This document shows, in pieces, positions 1 through 10,716 of a stretch of 30,127 bases of DNA. Made by a program: the position numbers and the translations under genes. The notes under the pieces are model-generated. The model made no database searches. It was not told where the DNA came from and was given only the letters and a program-made list of their open reading frames with translations. Position 1 is the first letter of the stretch. The number at the start of each line of letters is the position of its first letter. The stretch spans positions 2,091,895-2,122,021 of the forward strand of contig BFEA01000117.1 in assembly GCA_003427395.1 (NCBI GenBank). Direction: 5' to 3'. Source of the DNA: Chara braunii. Its lineage: Eukaryota; Streptophyta; Charophyceae; Charales; Characeae.

Positions 1-407
1 GGGCGCCACGTCGAAACGGCTGCTTTGAAATTTCTCGGGTTTGTGCGAAACCCGCCACCCCGAAAACCTGCAGTGTCTTGTGTCTGGACGTCTAGGCCCT
101 GTCCGGTGGGGTGAAACGACACTGAAAAATCACCCCATTATTTTTCGAGGGGCGTCCAGGACCCGATAAATGTCCTGGGCCGCCCCCTTTTTTTTCTTTT
201 TTTTTTTTGTCCCAGGGGCCTCTATCCGGACATAAGGACCGGACACCGGACACCGGAGCGTCTGGAACTCAGTCCGGACGTCCGGACGGTTACGATGCCT
301 TTGGGATATCCGGCACGGCCAGTTGTGACAACACCAGAACTGCACTTTGGAATCGAGATTTTGAACTTTCCAATGGTCGGTGTGGCCCTCCTATTGAAGA
401 GCGACTC
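1..407. other. GC-rich segment, no gene recognised
   Basis: This stretch is GC-richer than the following 10 kb and has no convincing coding region. It holds a small perfect hairpin (7-bp arms at 36-42 and 48-54), a T-rich run at about 187-209, and several copies of the heptamer TCCGGAC or close variants between about 224 and 290. Short open frames exist on both strands, but they run through the simple-sequence run and the heptamer repeats, so I do not call them genes. It could be the end of a repeat element truncated by the window edge. Confidence 0.4.
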
Positions 408-1937
408 GTTTTTGTGACTCTACTAAAGTTACTCCTAATATTTTTCTTTGATGCTTCGGATCTAATCCACATGCCTAAGTTTTATGAAATTAAATAATTT
501 GCATCCTTTTTTTTTTATATTTTTCTATGATGTGGAGGAGTTTTAATTCACATCCTTGATTTCAATGAAAATTTTCATCATTGGAAATCATACCTAAAAA
601 TGACCGAAGTTGGGTTGCTCGGAATCAGTTTGGCCCAAATATTTCTATAGGCTTAGATTACTATAATGCAGCAAAACATCGTCTTCATCCATGATTAAAA
701 CTTTTGTGCACCTCCCCCTATCATAGCCCCACTATATTTTTTTGAGAATTACCAGTCTCTCAATGAGGGCAATCAAAGAATAATAGTGATTCGAAAACCA
801 ACGTCCACCGGTCTCAATGCTTCTTTTTGACATCCCTTCTTCATCCATAACGTTTTTTTCATAACTTTTTGCATTAAAAATCAAAACAAAAAAATCACCA
901 AAAGTCATGATAATTTTTTTGTGCACCCCCCCTCAGCCTAGGTCCACAATAGTTTTTCGAGAACTACTTATCCTGAAATATGGGCAGTCAAAAGCATAAC
1001 AGTGAACGAAAAACCAACATGTACCGATCTCATTGCCCCTACACAATCGTTGAGATCACCTTTTTGTTTCCTTGGAGCGTGTATTGATTACATTCATTTT
1101 GTGAGCTAAAACTTAGTAGTGGAACCCTTGCCGACTTCCCATCAGTCCTCTCTCCTTTCTCCCCTGTTCCCATCTTTTCAAGGTACAACGAGTATTTTTC
1201 CAAGCAGCAAAAATGACTTTAGTAATTCACTTTTTTCATTTTTGTTTTTGTTTGGAGCACACTAGTTGGTTGTGCATTGTCCGATAATCAACAATCAACA
1301 CGATGCTTTTGTCAACTTCGGTCTACGCTAGGCCACGCATGGAGATGTTTGGCCCCGTTCTACCTCTTGCCTATTGATTGTGACCGTCTGCGTGAAGATG
1401 CACTCGTTATATTGCATTTTTTGTTTTCGTGCAAGTGGAATCCCCTCTGCGTCGACAGTACCTTTTGGTGATAAAGCCATATCCTAGAACTTGGGTTCCA
1501 TTTATCGAGATGTTGTTCACAGTTATAAGGAAGAATCTAGTCGCGGTCGCGGTCATGCATATCCACAATCGTTCATTGCAGTCAGATGCATATAAAAAAG
1601 TTGTGGTATACTCTCAACCACACATTTTTTTGCAGGTAAAGTGTCACGTATCTCCAGATTTTTCTCCGCGGTCGCGCATAACTTGAATGATGATCCATTA
1701 TCCATGAAAGAGTACTAATTCAGGATTCCGGGTATTCTCTGATGGTAGAATTTTAACATGTCAGCATGATTCATGGGGACTATTCCACGTTGTGTTGTGG
1801 GTATAAAGTCTCATTTCAAAAATCCATATTCTCGAAGTGCACTTAACAGTTTCCTGATGGGTGCATGCAAAAAAAAAAGAAATCCTTCTTTCGTAGCTTT
1901 TGCTCGCCCGATCTTAAGACTTTACTCCTTTGGTCAG
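408..1937 (+). repeat. Segmental duplication, left copy, part 1
   Basis: This block aligns over its whole length in direct orientation with 6945-8482. Matching landmarks, in the same order, are the TTTTGTGACTCTA start, the TGGCCCAAATATTTCTATA-type segment, the TTTTGTGCACC blocks, the GGAGATGTTTGGCCCCGTTC segment (about 1338 and 7945) and the GGGGACTATTCCACG segment (about 1775 and 8340). Differences are scattered substitutions plus simple-repeat length changes. No long open reading frame is conserved between the copies, so the block looks non-coding. At its right edge homology stops and a 1.27-kb insertion begins. Confidence 0.9.
438..540 (+). repeat. About 95-bp AT-rich dispersed motif, copy a
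   Basis: A motif running from TTTTTCTTTGATG through AATCCACAT, TTTTATGAAATTAAAT and TATTTTTCTATGATG occurs four times in the first 7.1 kb: here, at about 6152-6247 (diverged), at about 6353-6450 and at about 6970-7070. Copies a and d belong to the large duplication. Copies b and c lie in the DNA just before the (GA)n block, so the motif also spread on its own. It has no coding capacity and I do not recognise the family. Confidence 0.75.
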
Positions 1938-1969
1938 GTAAGTTCTTTCTTTTTTTTCTTTTTTTTTTA

Positions 1970-2167
1970 ACCACTAGTACCTTTGCCGCTTGGGAAAATA
2001 GCGGGCCTCGGATAGGCGTCCAACCTTTTCAGAGGCCGAAACGAAACGACGGCCGCCGATCAGATTTATCAATGGCAGTCGTCGTCGGGCCCGACCTCCG
2101 AATATTCAGGAGTTTGGGAAAACTGTCAGTTTTTCCTATTTTCCCACGCGGGAAAGGTACTAGTGGT
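1970..2167. mobile_element. Tourist-like MITE candidate (198 bp)
   Basis: The ends are near-perfect terminal inverted repeats of about 31 bp. The outer ACCACTAGTACCTTT is perfectly inverted at both ends and is followed by a C-rich and TGGGAAAATAG-type inner part with two mismatches. Immediately outside lies TTA on the left (1967-1969) and TTA on the right (2168-2170), matching the 3-bp TWA target duplication of PIF/Harbinger (Tourist) elements. There is no transposase frame in its 198 bp, so it would be non-autonomous. A CACTA reading is possible, because CACTA starts at 1972, but then the flanking triplets do not match (AAC and GTT). Confidence 0.72.
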
Positions 2168-2191
2168 TTAACCGAAACATCTGTGGCAACC

Positions 2192-2240
2192 TGCTATTGG
2201 AGGTGATACGAGCATCCTCCACGAGCATCCTCCAATAGCA
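2192..2240. repeat. 13-bp tandem repeat inside a 12-bp hairpin
   Basis: TGCTATTGGAGG at 2192-2203 is perfectly complementary to CCTCCAATAGCA at 2229-2240. Between them ACGAGCATCCTCC is repeated twice head to tail (2208-2220 and 2221-2233). The pattern lies 25 bp to the right of the MITE. It could be a transposition or repair scar, or a structured RNA element. I see nothing that assigns a function. Confidence 0.7.
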
Positions 2241-3208
2241 AGCCCCAGTTTATAGATGGCTCCAATCTAGTGGAGGGGAGCAACACCTGCTGGAAACAGG
2301 GTTCAGCATCCCACTGACAAGATTGAAGACGATATACCTGGTGGAACAACATTGATTGCCCTCTCTCGAGGGGATTGACTGTCCGCCCAATTATCAGCCA
2401 TGTCACAACATATATGAAGATGTAGCCATGGGGGGGTTGGCAAACTCTCCTCCGATCATCCTAATTCCTCACAGTCGTAATCGTGCAAAGCAAACCCTAG
2501 GCCTCGTTCGGGCATAAGGCTGCTGCCCAGCTCCATGATTCACATTCTCCTCCAGCGGAGGACGTCTGCCTACCCTCCCTTATCATAAGCTATTCACCCG
2601 ACGAAGATCAGTCTCACAAGATTGTTGTTATCGAATTACTGGCAGAGGATAGCAACATCCGCGACATATTTCATTCTTGTTATTATTAGTATTATCACAC
2701 ATCTGCCATGCTTACTCTTCCCACTGTCATTTCGCCAACCAGAGGTCTGCCCATCCCTTATTAATTGTCCTATCTCCTCCTCCTATCCCCCACCCAACCT
2801 CTCGCTCCTCTCCATCTTGCCCCCCATCTAGTGGCAACCACATAATATGACAGTGAGGACCGGCAACTGAGAGGGGACAGAGGGAAACCCTAGGTTAAAA
2901 AGAGACGACGGCACGTGATATTTACGCAGGAGTAAAACAATCAAAACACATGTCAAACCCATCGAATCCAACCCCCCCCCCCGTGGTCAACTACTTGAGC
3001 CACCCCCCTAATTATACAACACCTCGGCTGATTAGTATTACCCTCTGGGGGGGAATGGCATACCCCTGCGATATAAAAAAAAACCCTGTCGTCGCCATTG
3101 CTGGGTAAATCATCACTCATGATATCATTCCCCGCATCAGCCTGCTAGGTAGATGACGAATCAATTGTATAAAAAAACTTTCAAAACAAGCGGGGGAACC
3201 GCATCACC

Positions 3209-4123
3209 TACACAAAGCAATTTGGACAAAGTTATTTTCACTTCGCACCATGTTCGACAACTTGAATTCACATGTTATAGCAGATGTGAACCTTTAATGT
3301 CTCATCGCCTGAAGTGAGATAAATGTTTCATGTAGATGTGAGGTCAGTGGGCGCTTAGGCATGTAAGTAATAAATACTAAGGAATCGAAATTGATTTGAA
3401 ACATGTCAACGCGAAAAGGTGAGACTCATAAAGTTTAAATCTTTTTTTTTTTCTCTCGCTTTTTCTTCTTTCTTGTTATTTCTCACTTCATTATGTTGAT
3501 ACACCCATGCACCAAAACACATACACACAGACTTGGACAGGGACGAAGCAGGTGGCGACGTCGTAGCTCTCAAGAGTCATGATATTCGCCTTATGTTTAG
3601 GGTTGTTTTTCCATGCAGACTTCAATGCTATACCCAGACTTCAATGCCATACCCAGTCATGATATTCGTCTTTTTTTTTCCCCCTCTTTCTTTTTTCTTG
3701 TCATTTCTCACTTCATTATGTCGATACACCCATGCGACAAAACACATACACACAGACTTGGACAGGGACGAAGTGGATGACGACGTCGTAGCTCTCAAGA
3801 GTCATGACATTCGCCTTATGTTTAGGGTTATTTTTCCATGTAGACTTCAATGTCATACCTGGTACGCTTTGCATGAGGGAGGCGAATCACGCAACTGTCG
3901 GGCATAAAAGTAGCTCGAGCAAAAGTGATGCGAGCTTGTCCATCTCATGCATGGTCGAAGGGCAGAGAGAAGGGCCCACTAGAGCAACGGGTAGAAAAAA
4001 AAATTGTTCTTGAACAAAAAGAGTAATATGAATTAAAGATTATTGTACATCAGCAAGATTCTTACGTAACATTTCGGTATTTTCATGGCAATTCAGCACA
4101 TGAATATTATAATGTAAGAGTAC
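3209..4123 (+). repeat. Segmental duplication, left copy, part 2
   Basis: This block aligns in direct orientation with 8499-9202. Landmarks are AGTTATTT(T/C)CACTTCG, GCAACTTGAATxCA-type text, the ATACACxCATG segment and AACATTTCGGTATTTT near the right end. It is longer than the right copy because of an internal tandem duplication at 3440-3866. Open frames here are not conserved between the two copies, so coding function is unlikely. Confidence 0.88.
3440..3866 (+). repeat. Tandem duplication of about 200 bp
   Basis: Two adjacent units (about 3440-3641 and 3642-3866) share a T-rich start, CATTTCTCACTTCATTATG, ACACATACACACAGACTTGG, GACGTCGTAGCTCTCAAGAG and TTATGTTTAGGGTT. The right segmental copy has this unit only once (about 8736-8930), so the duplication came after the large duplication or was lost from the other copy. 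Confidence 0.88.
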
Positions 4124-4137
4124 AATCGAAAATTAGG

Positions 4138-4230
4138 TTGTGATCTTTCCAGGAAAAATAATGCAATTAAAAAAAAAAAACATTTTTCGACTGTGAAACA
4201 ATCGCCACGCCCATTCGGTGCATGTTCCTG
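4138..4230 (+). repeat. Dispersed AT-rich repeat, copy 1
   Basis: GTGATCTTTCCA(G/T)GAAAAAT, an A-rich run, and GTGAAA(C/T)AA(A)TCGC occur here and again at about 4932-5000 in the same order and orientation. The similarity covers about 70-90 bases, with length differences in the A runs. No gene is associated with it. Confidence 0.6.
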
Positions 4231-6060
4231 TTTTGTCACTGTGCCATTTGCAGGCCAACGGGAAAAATACTCAAACTTTCGCAATTTTTCCCGTTCCAAA
4301 GGATGCGTAAAGAGTCTGAAAATTATATGTTTCGTGATGAACCATACTCTTTTTAAAGCATTACTTTTTTTAGTGCAGGTTCTGTGATTTATGCAATGTC
4401 TGATGAACAAGATATGTGCAAAATGGGAGGATTGGCTTTTTGGTTACCTTTTACCAGTTAATAGCATAGTAATAGCACCTGCTAATACTGGAAGTGATAA
4501 TAAAAGCAGAAAAGTTGTAATTAGCACAGACCAAACAAATAGAGGTAATCTATGCATGGTCATTAATGGGTCACGCATGTTAAAAATAGTCGTAATGGAA
4601 GTTTTATTTTGGGTTTTAGCTGAAGTGACAAGAGTCACATGAAATCCACGAATGTGTTCAAAAATTTCGAAATTGTTTTGTATTTCTGGGAATAAGCGTA
4701 ACAAATTCATTTTAATGGTTAAATTTATAGAATTTTATATTTTTTGACAGGGTATTTATGAAAAGAGATCACTGTGACAAGTGACAAAAATGAAAGGAAA
4801 AAATTGTTGTTTAACGGTTGGTAAACCACATTGACTAAGTTTAGAACGAATTCATAAATTATTTCAACGAAAGATTGTCAAGCATTGGGTACTACATGAC
4901 CTCCATTCATGGTGACAAAATAAATTTGCTCGTGATCTTTCCATGAAAAATATTTAAAGAAATTAAAAAAATTCATAGACCGTGAAATAAATCGCGGAGG
5001 CATTTCAACACATTTTCACTTTTTTGTTTATTTCGGTTCTCCACACTGTATTACTGAAAGCCCTAATGATCTTGTGCTTTTGGTCCCCCCAATTTCTTGG
5101 TGTCGGATGGAGTGACCGTTTAACACAATAAAACTTAACACACAGGCCTCCGAGGCAAAAAATAACCTCATTTAAAAATAAAAAGGAAAAAAAACATAAA
5201 TCATTATTTTTTATTTTTTTTTCCTATTCACTACACGACGAGGGTCATCGCCCCATATTTTCTTTTTTGGGGAGGGCTCTAAAAACCCGCAAAAATTTTC
5301 ATTGTGGGTTGAGTACAGCAAAGTACAACGCTGGTTTTGTACTCACGTCCTATGAGTCATACGTGAATACCAAAAAAAATAAAAATTATACGAGGTACAC
5401 AACTAGGTTTATACAAATATAATTTGGCCCAAAGTGAAAACCACGTCATGCTTTTGACCCACATCTGTCCACATGATCTACTAAGAGAAATGAACGTCGT
5501 AAAACAAATCCTCATAGTGGGTTTTTGTACCAAGTGTACATAGTTTCGTATGGTATGAGTTATAAATCACTACACGCACAATATGTTCATATAATTTTCA
5601 AACTATAACTCTTTTAAATGTATCTGACCGCAATTACAACATATCTAAGATACACATGACTTCAATCACATCCGAAGTTGGGTTAAAAAATCATAGTGAG
5701 TACGTCGTTACCATATAAAGTTGGTGGTGGTTTCAGCGGTGCATGCATACCAAGACACCTTGGAGACTGTTTCACAAATTTTGTTGTATTCCAAATATGA
5801 TGGTATTTTTTTTCTCTCCATCCAATGAGGATAAGAATCCATGCCTATTGCATGGTTCTCCTTTATGATGACTTTAATCTTATTGGTCAATCGTGGAAGT
5901 AAGGAGAAAATATCATTAAGCAACGTTGTTTTTTCCCCCTGACTTTGAGTTTAAAAAGTGGAGCAAGTTGATGTTTGTTTGTCAGAGATGTGGGAATGGT
6001 TTGATACCCCACAAAACCATATGCAACATAAAACTTGTTGCCAATGTGCCAATTTGGAAA
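4231..6060. other. AT-rich spacer, no gene found
   Basis: All frames are either short or full of low-complexity residues, and no domain, RNA gene or conserved coding pattern is visible. It contains the second copy of the 4138-type repeat (about 4932-5000) and several A/T homopolymer runs. The opposing frames around 4190-4710 overlap on both strands and have no recognisable protein features. Confidence 0.55.
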
Positions 6061-6453
6061 GAGAAGGTCTAAGAGAGAGAGAGAGAGGGAAAAAAAACAA
6101 ACAAACTATGCATTCCGTTTAGAAAAACGATTTTATATTTTTTAAAAATATTTTTCCTAGATTTTCGAAATCCAATCCACATCCTTAGTTTTATGAAAGT
6201 CAATCATTTGTATTTTTTTAAAATATATTTTTTATGATGTGGCAGAATATCATATATATATACAAAGAGAGAGAGAGAGTAAGAAAATGAGAGATAAAGA
6301 AAAAAAGATCAAAATCCGCATTATGTTTAGGAAAATAATTTTACCAAAATTTTTAATATTTTTCTCTGATTCCTCGAAATTTAATCCACATCCCTTAGTT
6401 TTATGAAATTAAATAATTTGTATCCTTTCTTTAATATTTTTTTAATGATGAGA

Positions 6454-6457
6454 TTGA

Positions 6458-6530
<73 letters not shown>

Positions 6531-6563
6531 TTCATCTTTAATATTTTTTTAATGATGAGATTG

Positions 6564-6624
<61 letters not shown>

Positions 6625-6654
6625 TATACACATCTAGATGTGTATAAGAGACAG

Positions 6655-6722
<68 letters not shown>
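6454..6722. repeat. (GA)n microsatellite block in three runs
   Basis: There are almost uninterrupted GA dinucleotides at about 6458-6526, 6564-6620 and 6655-6722. The first two runs are preceded by the same roughly 35-bp text (TTTAATATTTTTTTAATGATG and GAGATTGAAGAGAG) at 6429 and 6535, so this is a tandem duplication of flank plus repeat. GATGCATTCA follows the first run (6525) and the third run (6721). The reverse strand reads as a Ser-Leu repeat, which is an artefact of the dinucleotide and not a protein. An adapter sequence splits the second and third runs. Confidence 0.97.
6622..6654. other. Tn5 mosaic-end pair: sequencing adapter artefact
   Basis: AGATGTGTATAAGAGACAG at 6636-6654 is the complete 19-bp hyperactive Tn5 mosaic end. 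TCTTATACACATCT at 6622-6635 is the inner 14 bases of a second mosaic end in inverted orientation, so the two abut head to head. This is the layout of the Nextera mate-pair circularisation junction, with five outer bases lost or overwritten by GA repeat. It is known artificial sequence and not biology. Read on the minus strand it gives the peptide PVSYTHLDVYK, which I recall as a common contaminant in protein databases. Confidence 0.97.
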
Positions 6723-6726
<4 letters not shown>

Positions 6727-6944
6727 TTCAGTTTAGGAAAATAATTCAGTTTTTTTTAAGTACTTTAGGTAAACTACGAAGGAGTCGCAAAAACGAGTTA
6801 TAATTGCACTATTGGTTAAGATAAAGTTTTAAATTTCAGTTTGAACAATGTATAGAACCCAGCTTTCTGCCCAAGTAAGGTCCTCGAAGTACAATTGCAA
6901 ATTATATCTTGCCTCATTGTGCAATTATTGAATTATATAATTCG

Positions 6945-7812
6945 GTTTTGTGACTCTACCAAAGTTACCCCTAATATTTTTCTTTGATGTTTCGGATCTA
7001 ATCCACATTCCTAAGTTTTATGAAATTAAATTATTTGTATCCTTTTCTTACATATTTTTCTATGATGTGGCGGAATTTTAATTCACATCCTTTATTTCAA
7101 TGAAAATTTTCATGATTGGAAATCGTACATAAAAATGACAAAAATTGGGTTGTTGGAAATCAGTTTAACCCAAATATTTCTATAAGCTTAGATTACTATA
7201 ATGCAACAAAAGTTCGTCTTCATCTATGATTTTTGTTTCATAACTCGTTACCATCGTAAATCAAAACAAAAAATTATTCAAAATTCGAGGAAAACTTTTG
7301 TGCACCTCCCCCTTGAAGAGCCCCACTATATTCTTTCGAGAATTACCAGGCTCTCAATGAGGGCAATCAAAGAATAATTGTGATTTGAAAACCAACATCC
7401 ACTGGTCTCAATGCTCCTTTTTGACATGCATTCTTCATCCATAATTTTTTTTTAATGATTTTTTATTATTAAAAATCAAAACAAAAAATCGCCCAAAGTG
7501 ATAAAATTTTTGTGCACCCCCCCTTAGTCTAGGCCCACAATAGTTTTTTCGAGAACTACTCGTCATGTAATTTGGGCAGTCAAAAGAATAACAGTAAACA
7601 AAAAAACAACATGTATCGATCTCAATGCCCCTACACAATCGTTGAGATCACATTTTTGTTTTCTCATAGGGTGTATTGATGACATTCATTTTGTGAGTTT
7701 AAACTTAGTAGTGGAACCCTTACCTACTTCCCATCAGTCCTTTCTCCCCTATTTCCATCTTTTGAACGCACAACCAATATTTTTTCGAGAAGTAAAAACA
7801 CATTTAGTAATT

Positions 7813-7854
<42 letters not shown>

Positions 7855-8482
7855 CGGAGCACACTAATTGGTTGTGCATTATCTGGTAATTCAACAATTT
7901 ACATGACCCTTTGCTAAACTTCGGTCTATATTATGCCACATATGGAGATGTTTGGCCCCGTTCTACCTATTGCCTATTGATTGTGACCGTCTGCATGAAG
8001 ATTTACTCATTATTTTGCATATTTTTTCGTAATGAAGCCAGATCCTATAACTGGGGTTCCATTTATCGGGATTTTAGTTTTTGGTTGTAGGTCATGTTAT
8101 TCATAGTTAGGAGGAAAAACCCATACGGGTTGCGGTTAAGCGGTCATCGTTCCGTTAGATGCATATAAAAAAGTTGTGGTATACTCCCAACCACACGTTT
8201 TTTTGCAGGTAAAGTGTCATGTATTTCCGGATTTCTTTGCAGTCTAGCATAATGATGATCCATTGTCCATGAAAGAGTAGTAATTCATGATTTTGAGTAT
8301 TCTCTGATTGTAGAATCTTAATATGTCAGCATGATTTATGGGGACTATTCCACGTTTTGTTGTGGGTATAAAGTTTCATTTAAAAAAATCGTTATTCTCG
8401 CAGTGTACTCAACAATTTTCTGATGGGTGCATGCAAAAATATATTTTTTTTCCACGATTTAATAATTTTACTTTTTTGGTCA
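6945..8482 (+). repeat. Segmental duplication, right copy, part 1
   Basis: This is the direct-orientation homologue of 408-1937, with the same order of landmarks. It carries an expanded poly-T tract (7815-7854, 40 bases) where the left copy has interrupted T-rich sequence (about 1230-1252). The copy begins about 220 bp to the right of the (GA)n block and includes one of the four 95-bp motif copies at about 6970-7070. Confidence 0.9.
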
Positions 8483-8498
8483 AATAAATGATATTAAA

Positions 8499-9202
8499 TA
8501 CAAAGTAATTTAGAGAAAGTTATTTCCACTTCGTCACCATGTGTAGCAACTTGAATCCATATGTTATATCAGATGTGAACCAATTTCAGCAGGTTGACAA
8601 AAATGTGTCATCACCTGAAGTGAGACAAATGTTTCATGCAGAGGTTAGGTCAGTGGGTGCTTATGCCAGCAACCGAAAATGATTTGAAACTTGTCAAAAC
8701 GAAAAGGTGAAAACTCATAAAGCTTAAATATTTATGTTTCTTTTTTCCCTCTCTTTCTTCTTTCTTGTCGCTTCTCATTCCATTATGCCTATACACTCAT
8801 GTGCCAAAAGACATACACATAGACTTGAAAAGGGACGAAGCGGATTGCGGCGGGGTATCGCTCAAGAGTCATGACATGAGCGTTATGTTTAGGGTTCTTT
8901 CTTCTACACAGATTTCATTGCCATACCTCAGGAAGCTTAACATGAGGGAGGTGAGTCACGCAACTATCGGGCATAAAGTAGCTCGAGAAAAACTGATGCG
9001 AGCTTGTCTATCTCACGGAGGGTCGAAGGGTAGAGAGAAGGGCCTACGAGGGCAACGGGTAGGGAAATAACTTAATCTTTAAAAAAAATAAAAAAATAGT
9101 GTGAATTAAATATTATTGTCCATCAGCGAGTTTCCTATATAACATTTCGGTATTTTTGCGGCAGTTTAGCACATGAAGATTATGATGTAAGGGTGCACGA
9201 GA
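8499..9202 (+). repeat. Segmental duplication, right copy, part 2
   Basis: This is the homologue of 3209-4123. It has one copy of the unit that is duplicated at 3440-3866. It directly follows part 1 with only about 16 bases between, so it probably shows the arrangement before the insertion seen in the left copy. Confidence 0.88.
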
Positions 9203-10330
9203 TTCAATTGTATGCTTCTTATCCGACCGTCGAAGTAAAATACTAACGTCGCATATTGAACATTAGCGGAGCAGGGATATGAAACTCTAGGAAGGATTGA
9301 ACAATGATGTTTCTAGCCTCCCGTCAGAACACCTGGACTAGGTGACGAGGACGTAGAGGCGTGTATCAAGGGTGAGTATGACTCTTTCTGTAATACAAAT
9401 AAAAACCCTAAGATATCATAGTTGACGAAGTAGATTGCAGGATAAGGGGTAGGAGATGGAAGGGGGCATTGGGATATTAAGCTATAGGAAAAGGAAGGAA
9501 CGGGTGGCTGTTCGTGAGTAGCGAGCATGCCTTGGTGAGTAACAAGGTGTGGAAAAACGAAGCTCAAAGATGAGCGAGGTGAGAGGTTTCGCTCCCACCA
9601 CTTGAAGGCTATAGGAGGTAACACCCAATCTCGATTCTTTGGAACTTATGCACCAATTCAATTGTATTTATTGTTCAGAAAAAAAAATCTTTTATGTCTA
9701 CTATCACAAATTTCCCTGTATTTTGTTTGGGGGACTGAACTTGCAATTTCTCATCTTACAAATTCTGTTCTCAAAGATGGTGTTCGTACTTACTTTTTGG
9801 AGAAACAGAGAACGTTTTAAAACGTCACATTTTGCAATATGGTATCTTTACTTTTATGTTCATTTTTGTTTTCTATTTCGGGCTGACTGGTCAAAAGGAT
9901 ACTTACACGTGATGTACGTTATTACGACATCAAACAAATACGAACTCACACGTTTTTGCTACCTTAGTCCAAAGGGACACAAGCCTGAAACAAAAACCCG
10001 GGATACATTATTAAAAGACAAGGGAGTGTAATAATATTTTTTGCGCTGGTCCGACAATACCCAAATAAATAGATTCCTTGCTCACAACGACCTACATTGT
10101 GTTGAAGCTGATTATTCATTTTTATTTGTTTTGCTTGTTTATTATTTTCTCGTTCATGTCATTTTGTGCTTTCAGAACTGATAATCCTAAAAAAATCTAG
10201 TGGTTGTTCTTTTTCATTCTTCTTCCTTTTTTTGTTTGTTTTTCTTTGTGTCTATTTTCTCTCCTTGATTTTTTTTTTTTTTTTGTCAACTTAATCTTCT
10301 CAAATTTCATATAACAAAGAGTTCCCTTCT
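9203..10330. other. AT-rich spacer ending in a T-rich tract
   Basis: No gene can be supported. A plus-strand frame at 9648-10031 is open for about 127 codons, but it is rich in Phe, Tyr and Leu as expected of AT-rich random sequence, and it shows no motif. The last 130 bases are strongly T-rich (T run at about 10268-10283) and end in TTCTTTAG at 10327-10334. That resembles a 3' splice site just before the first ATG of the GC-richer block. Confidence 0.45.
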
Positions 10331-10338
10331 TTAGGTAT

Positions 10339-10716
10339 ATGAGATACCTATACTACTCCCTGGTGACAGTCGGACCTCGTTACGTGTGGGACTTGCTGGA
10401 CCGAGAGCTCCGGGGAGGACCTGTGTACTTATATTATATAGGCAGCCTCTTTTCGGAGGATTGGGGCAGCTGGTGGAGTGAGGACATGGGGCCCCTGATA
10501 TACGATTACCAGTTGGCACAATACTATCAGGCGATACGACTCCCTCCGTACCACATAGAGGACGAGTCGGACGACGACGAGTGGGTCAGGGACAACTACG
10601 AGGAGGCCTGGGAGCCTGACTGGGTCGACTCTGAGAGCGAGGACGCTGAATCGGGAGAGGACTTGGACATCGCCGACGCTCACTTCCCGAGGATAGGAGT
10701 CGCCATCAGGGCCTAG
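10339..10716 (+). CDS. Acidic hypothetical protein, start of GC-rich block
   Basis: This open frame of 125 residues starts at the ATG right after the T-rich tract and the TTCTTTAG acceptor-like site. It ends at TAG, and the stop overlaps a good donor-like sequence, TAGGTGAGT, at 10714-10722, so it may be an exon rather than a whole gene. The first half (residues 1-35) alternates Tyr- and Val-rich strands with a short helix (RYVWDLLDREL). This may be a diverged copy of the strand-helix-strand unit that fills the following 7 kb. The second half, about residues 75-112, is strongly acidic with runs of Asp, Glu and Ser plus repeated Trp. I do not recognise the family. Confidence 0.5.
   Translation: MRYLYYSLVTVGPRYVWDLLDRELRGGPVYLYYIGSLFSEDWGSWWSEDMGPLIYDYQLAQYYQAIRLPPYHIEDESDDDEWVRDNYEEAWEPDWVDSESEDAESGEDLDIADAHFPRIGVAIRA

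Larger units (their letters stand above)
1938..3208. repeat. 1.27-kb insertion interrupting the left duplication copy
   Basis: The right copy has only about 16 bases between the two homologous blocks (8483-8498), while the left copy has about 1271. The extra DNA contains a MITE-like element (1970-2167), a local hairpin and tandem repeat (2192-2240) and an 11-base C run (2972-2982). It contains no gene that I can support. Either the DNA was inserted into the left copy or it was deleted from the right copy. The mobile element inside it favours insertion for at least part of the length. Confidence 0.75.

Noticed and set aside
1972-2165. CACTA-type transposon reading of the MITE
   Set aside because: The triplets next to CACTA and TAGTG (AAC and GTT) are not a target duplication, whereas TTA flanks fit the longer inverted repeat.
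6431-6727. A 98-codon minus-strand frame rich in Ser and Leu
   Set aside because: It is the translation of (GA)n plus the Tn5 mosaic ends, so it is an artefact and not a gene.
7642-7917. Frame with a Phe run on the plus strand
   Set aside because: It runs through a 40-base T tract and is not conserved in the left copy of the duplication.
9648-10031. 127-codon plus-strand frame
   Set aside because: Phe/Tyr/Leu-rich composition of AT-rich DNA, no motif, no homologue within the window.
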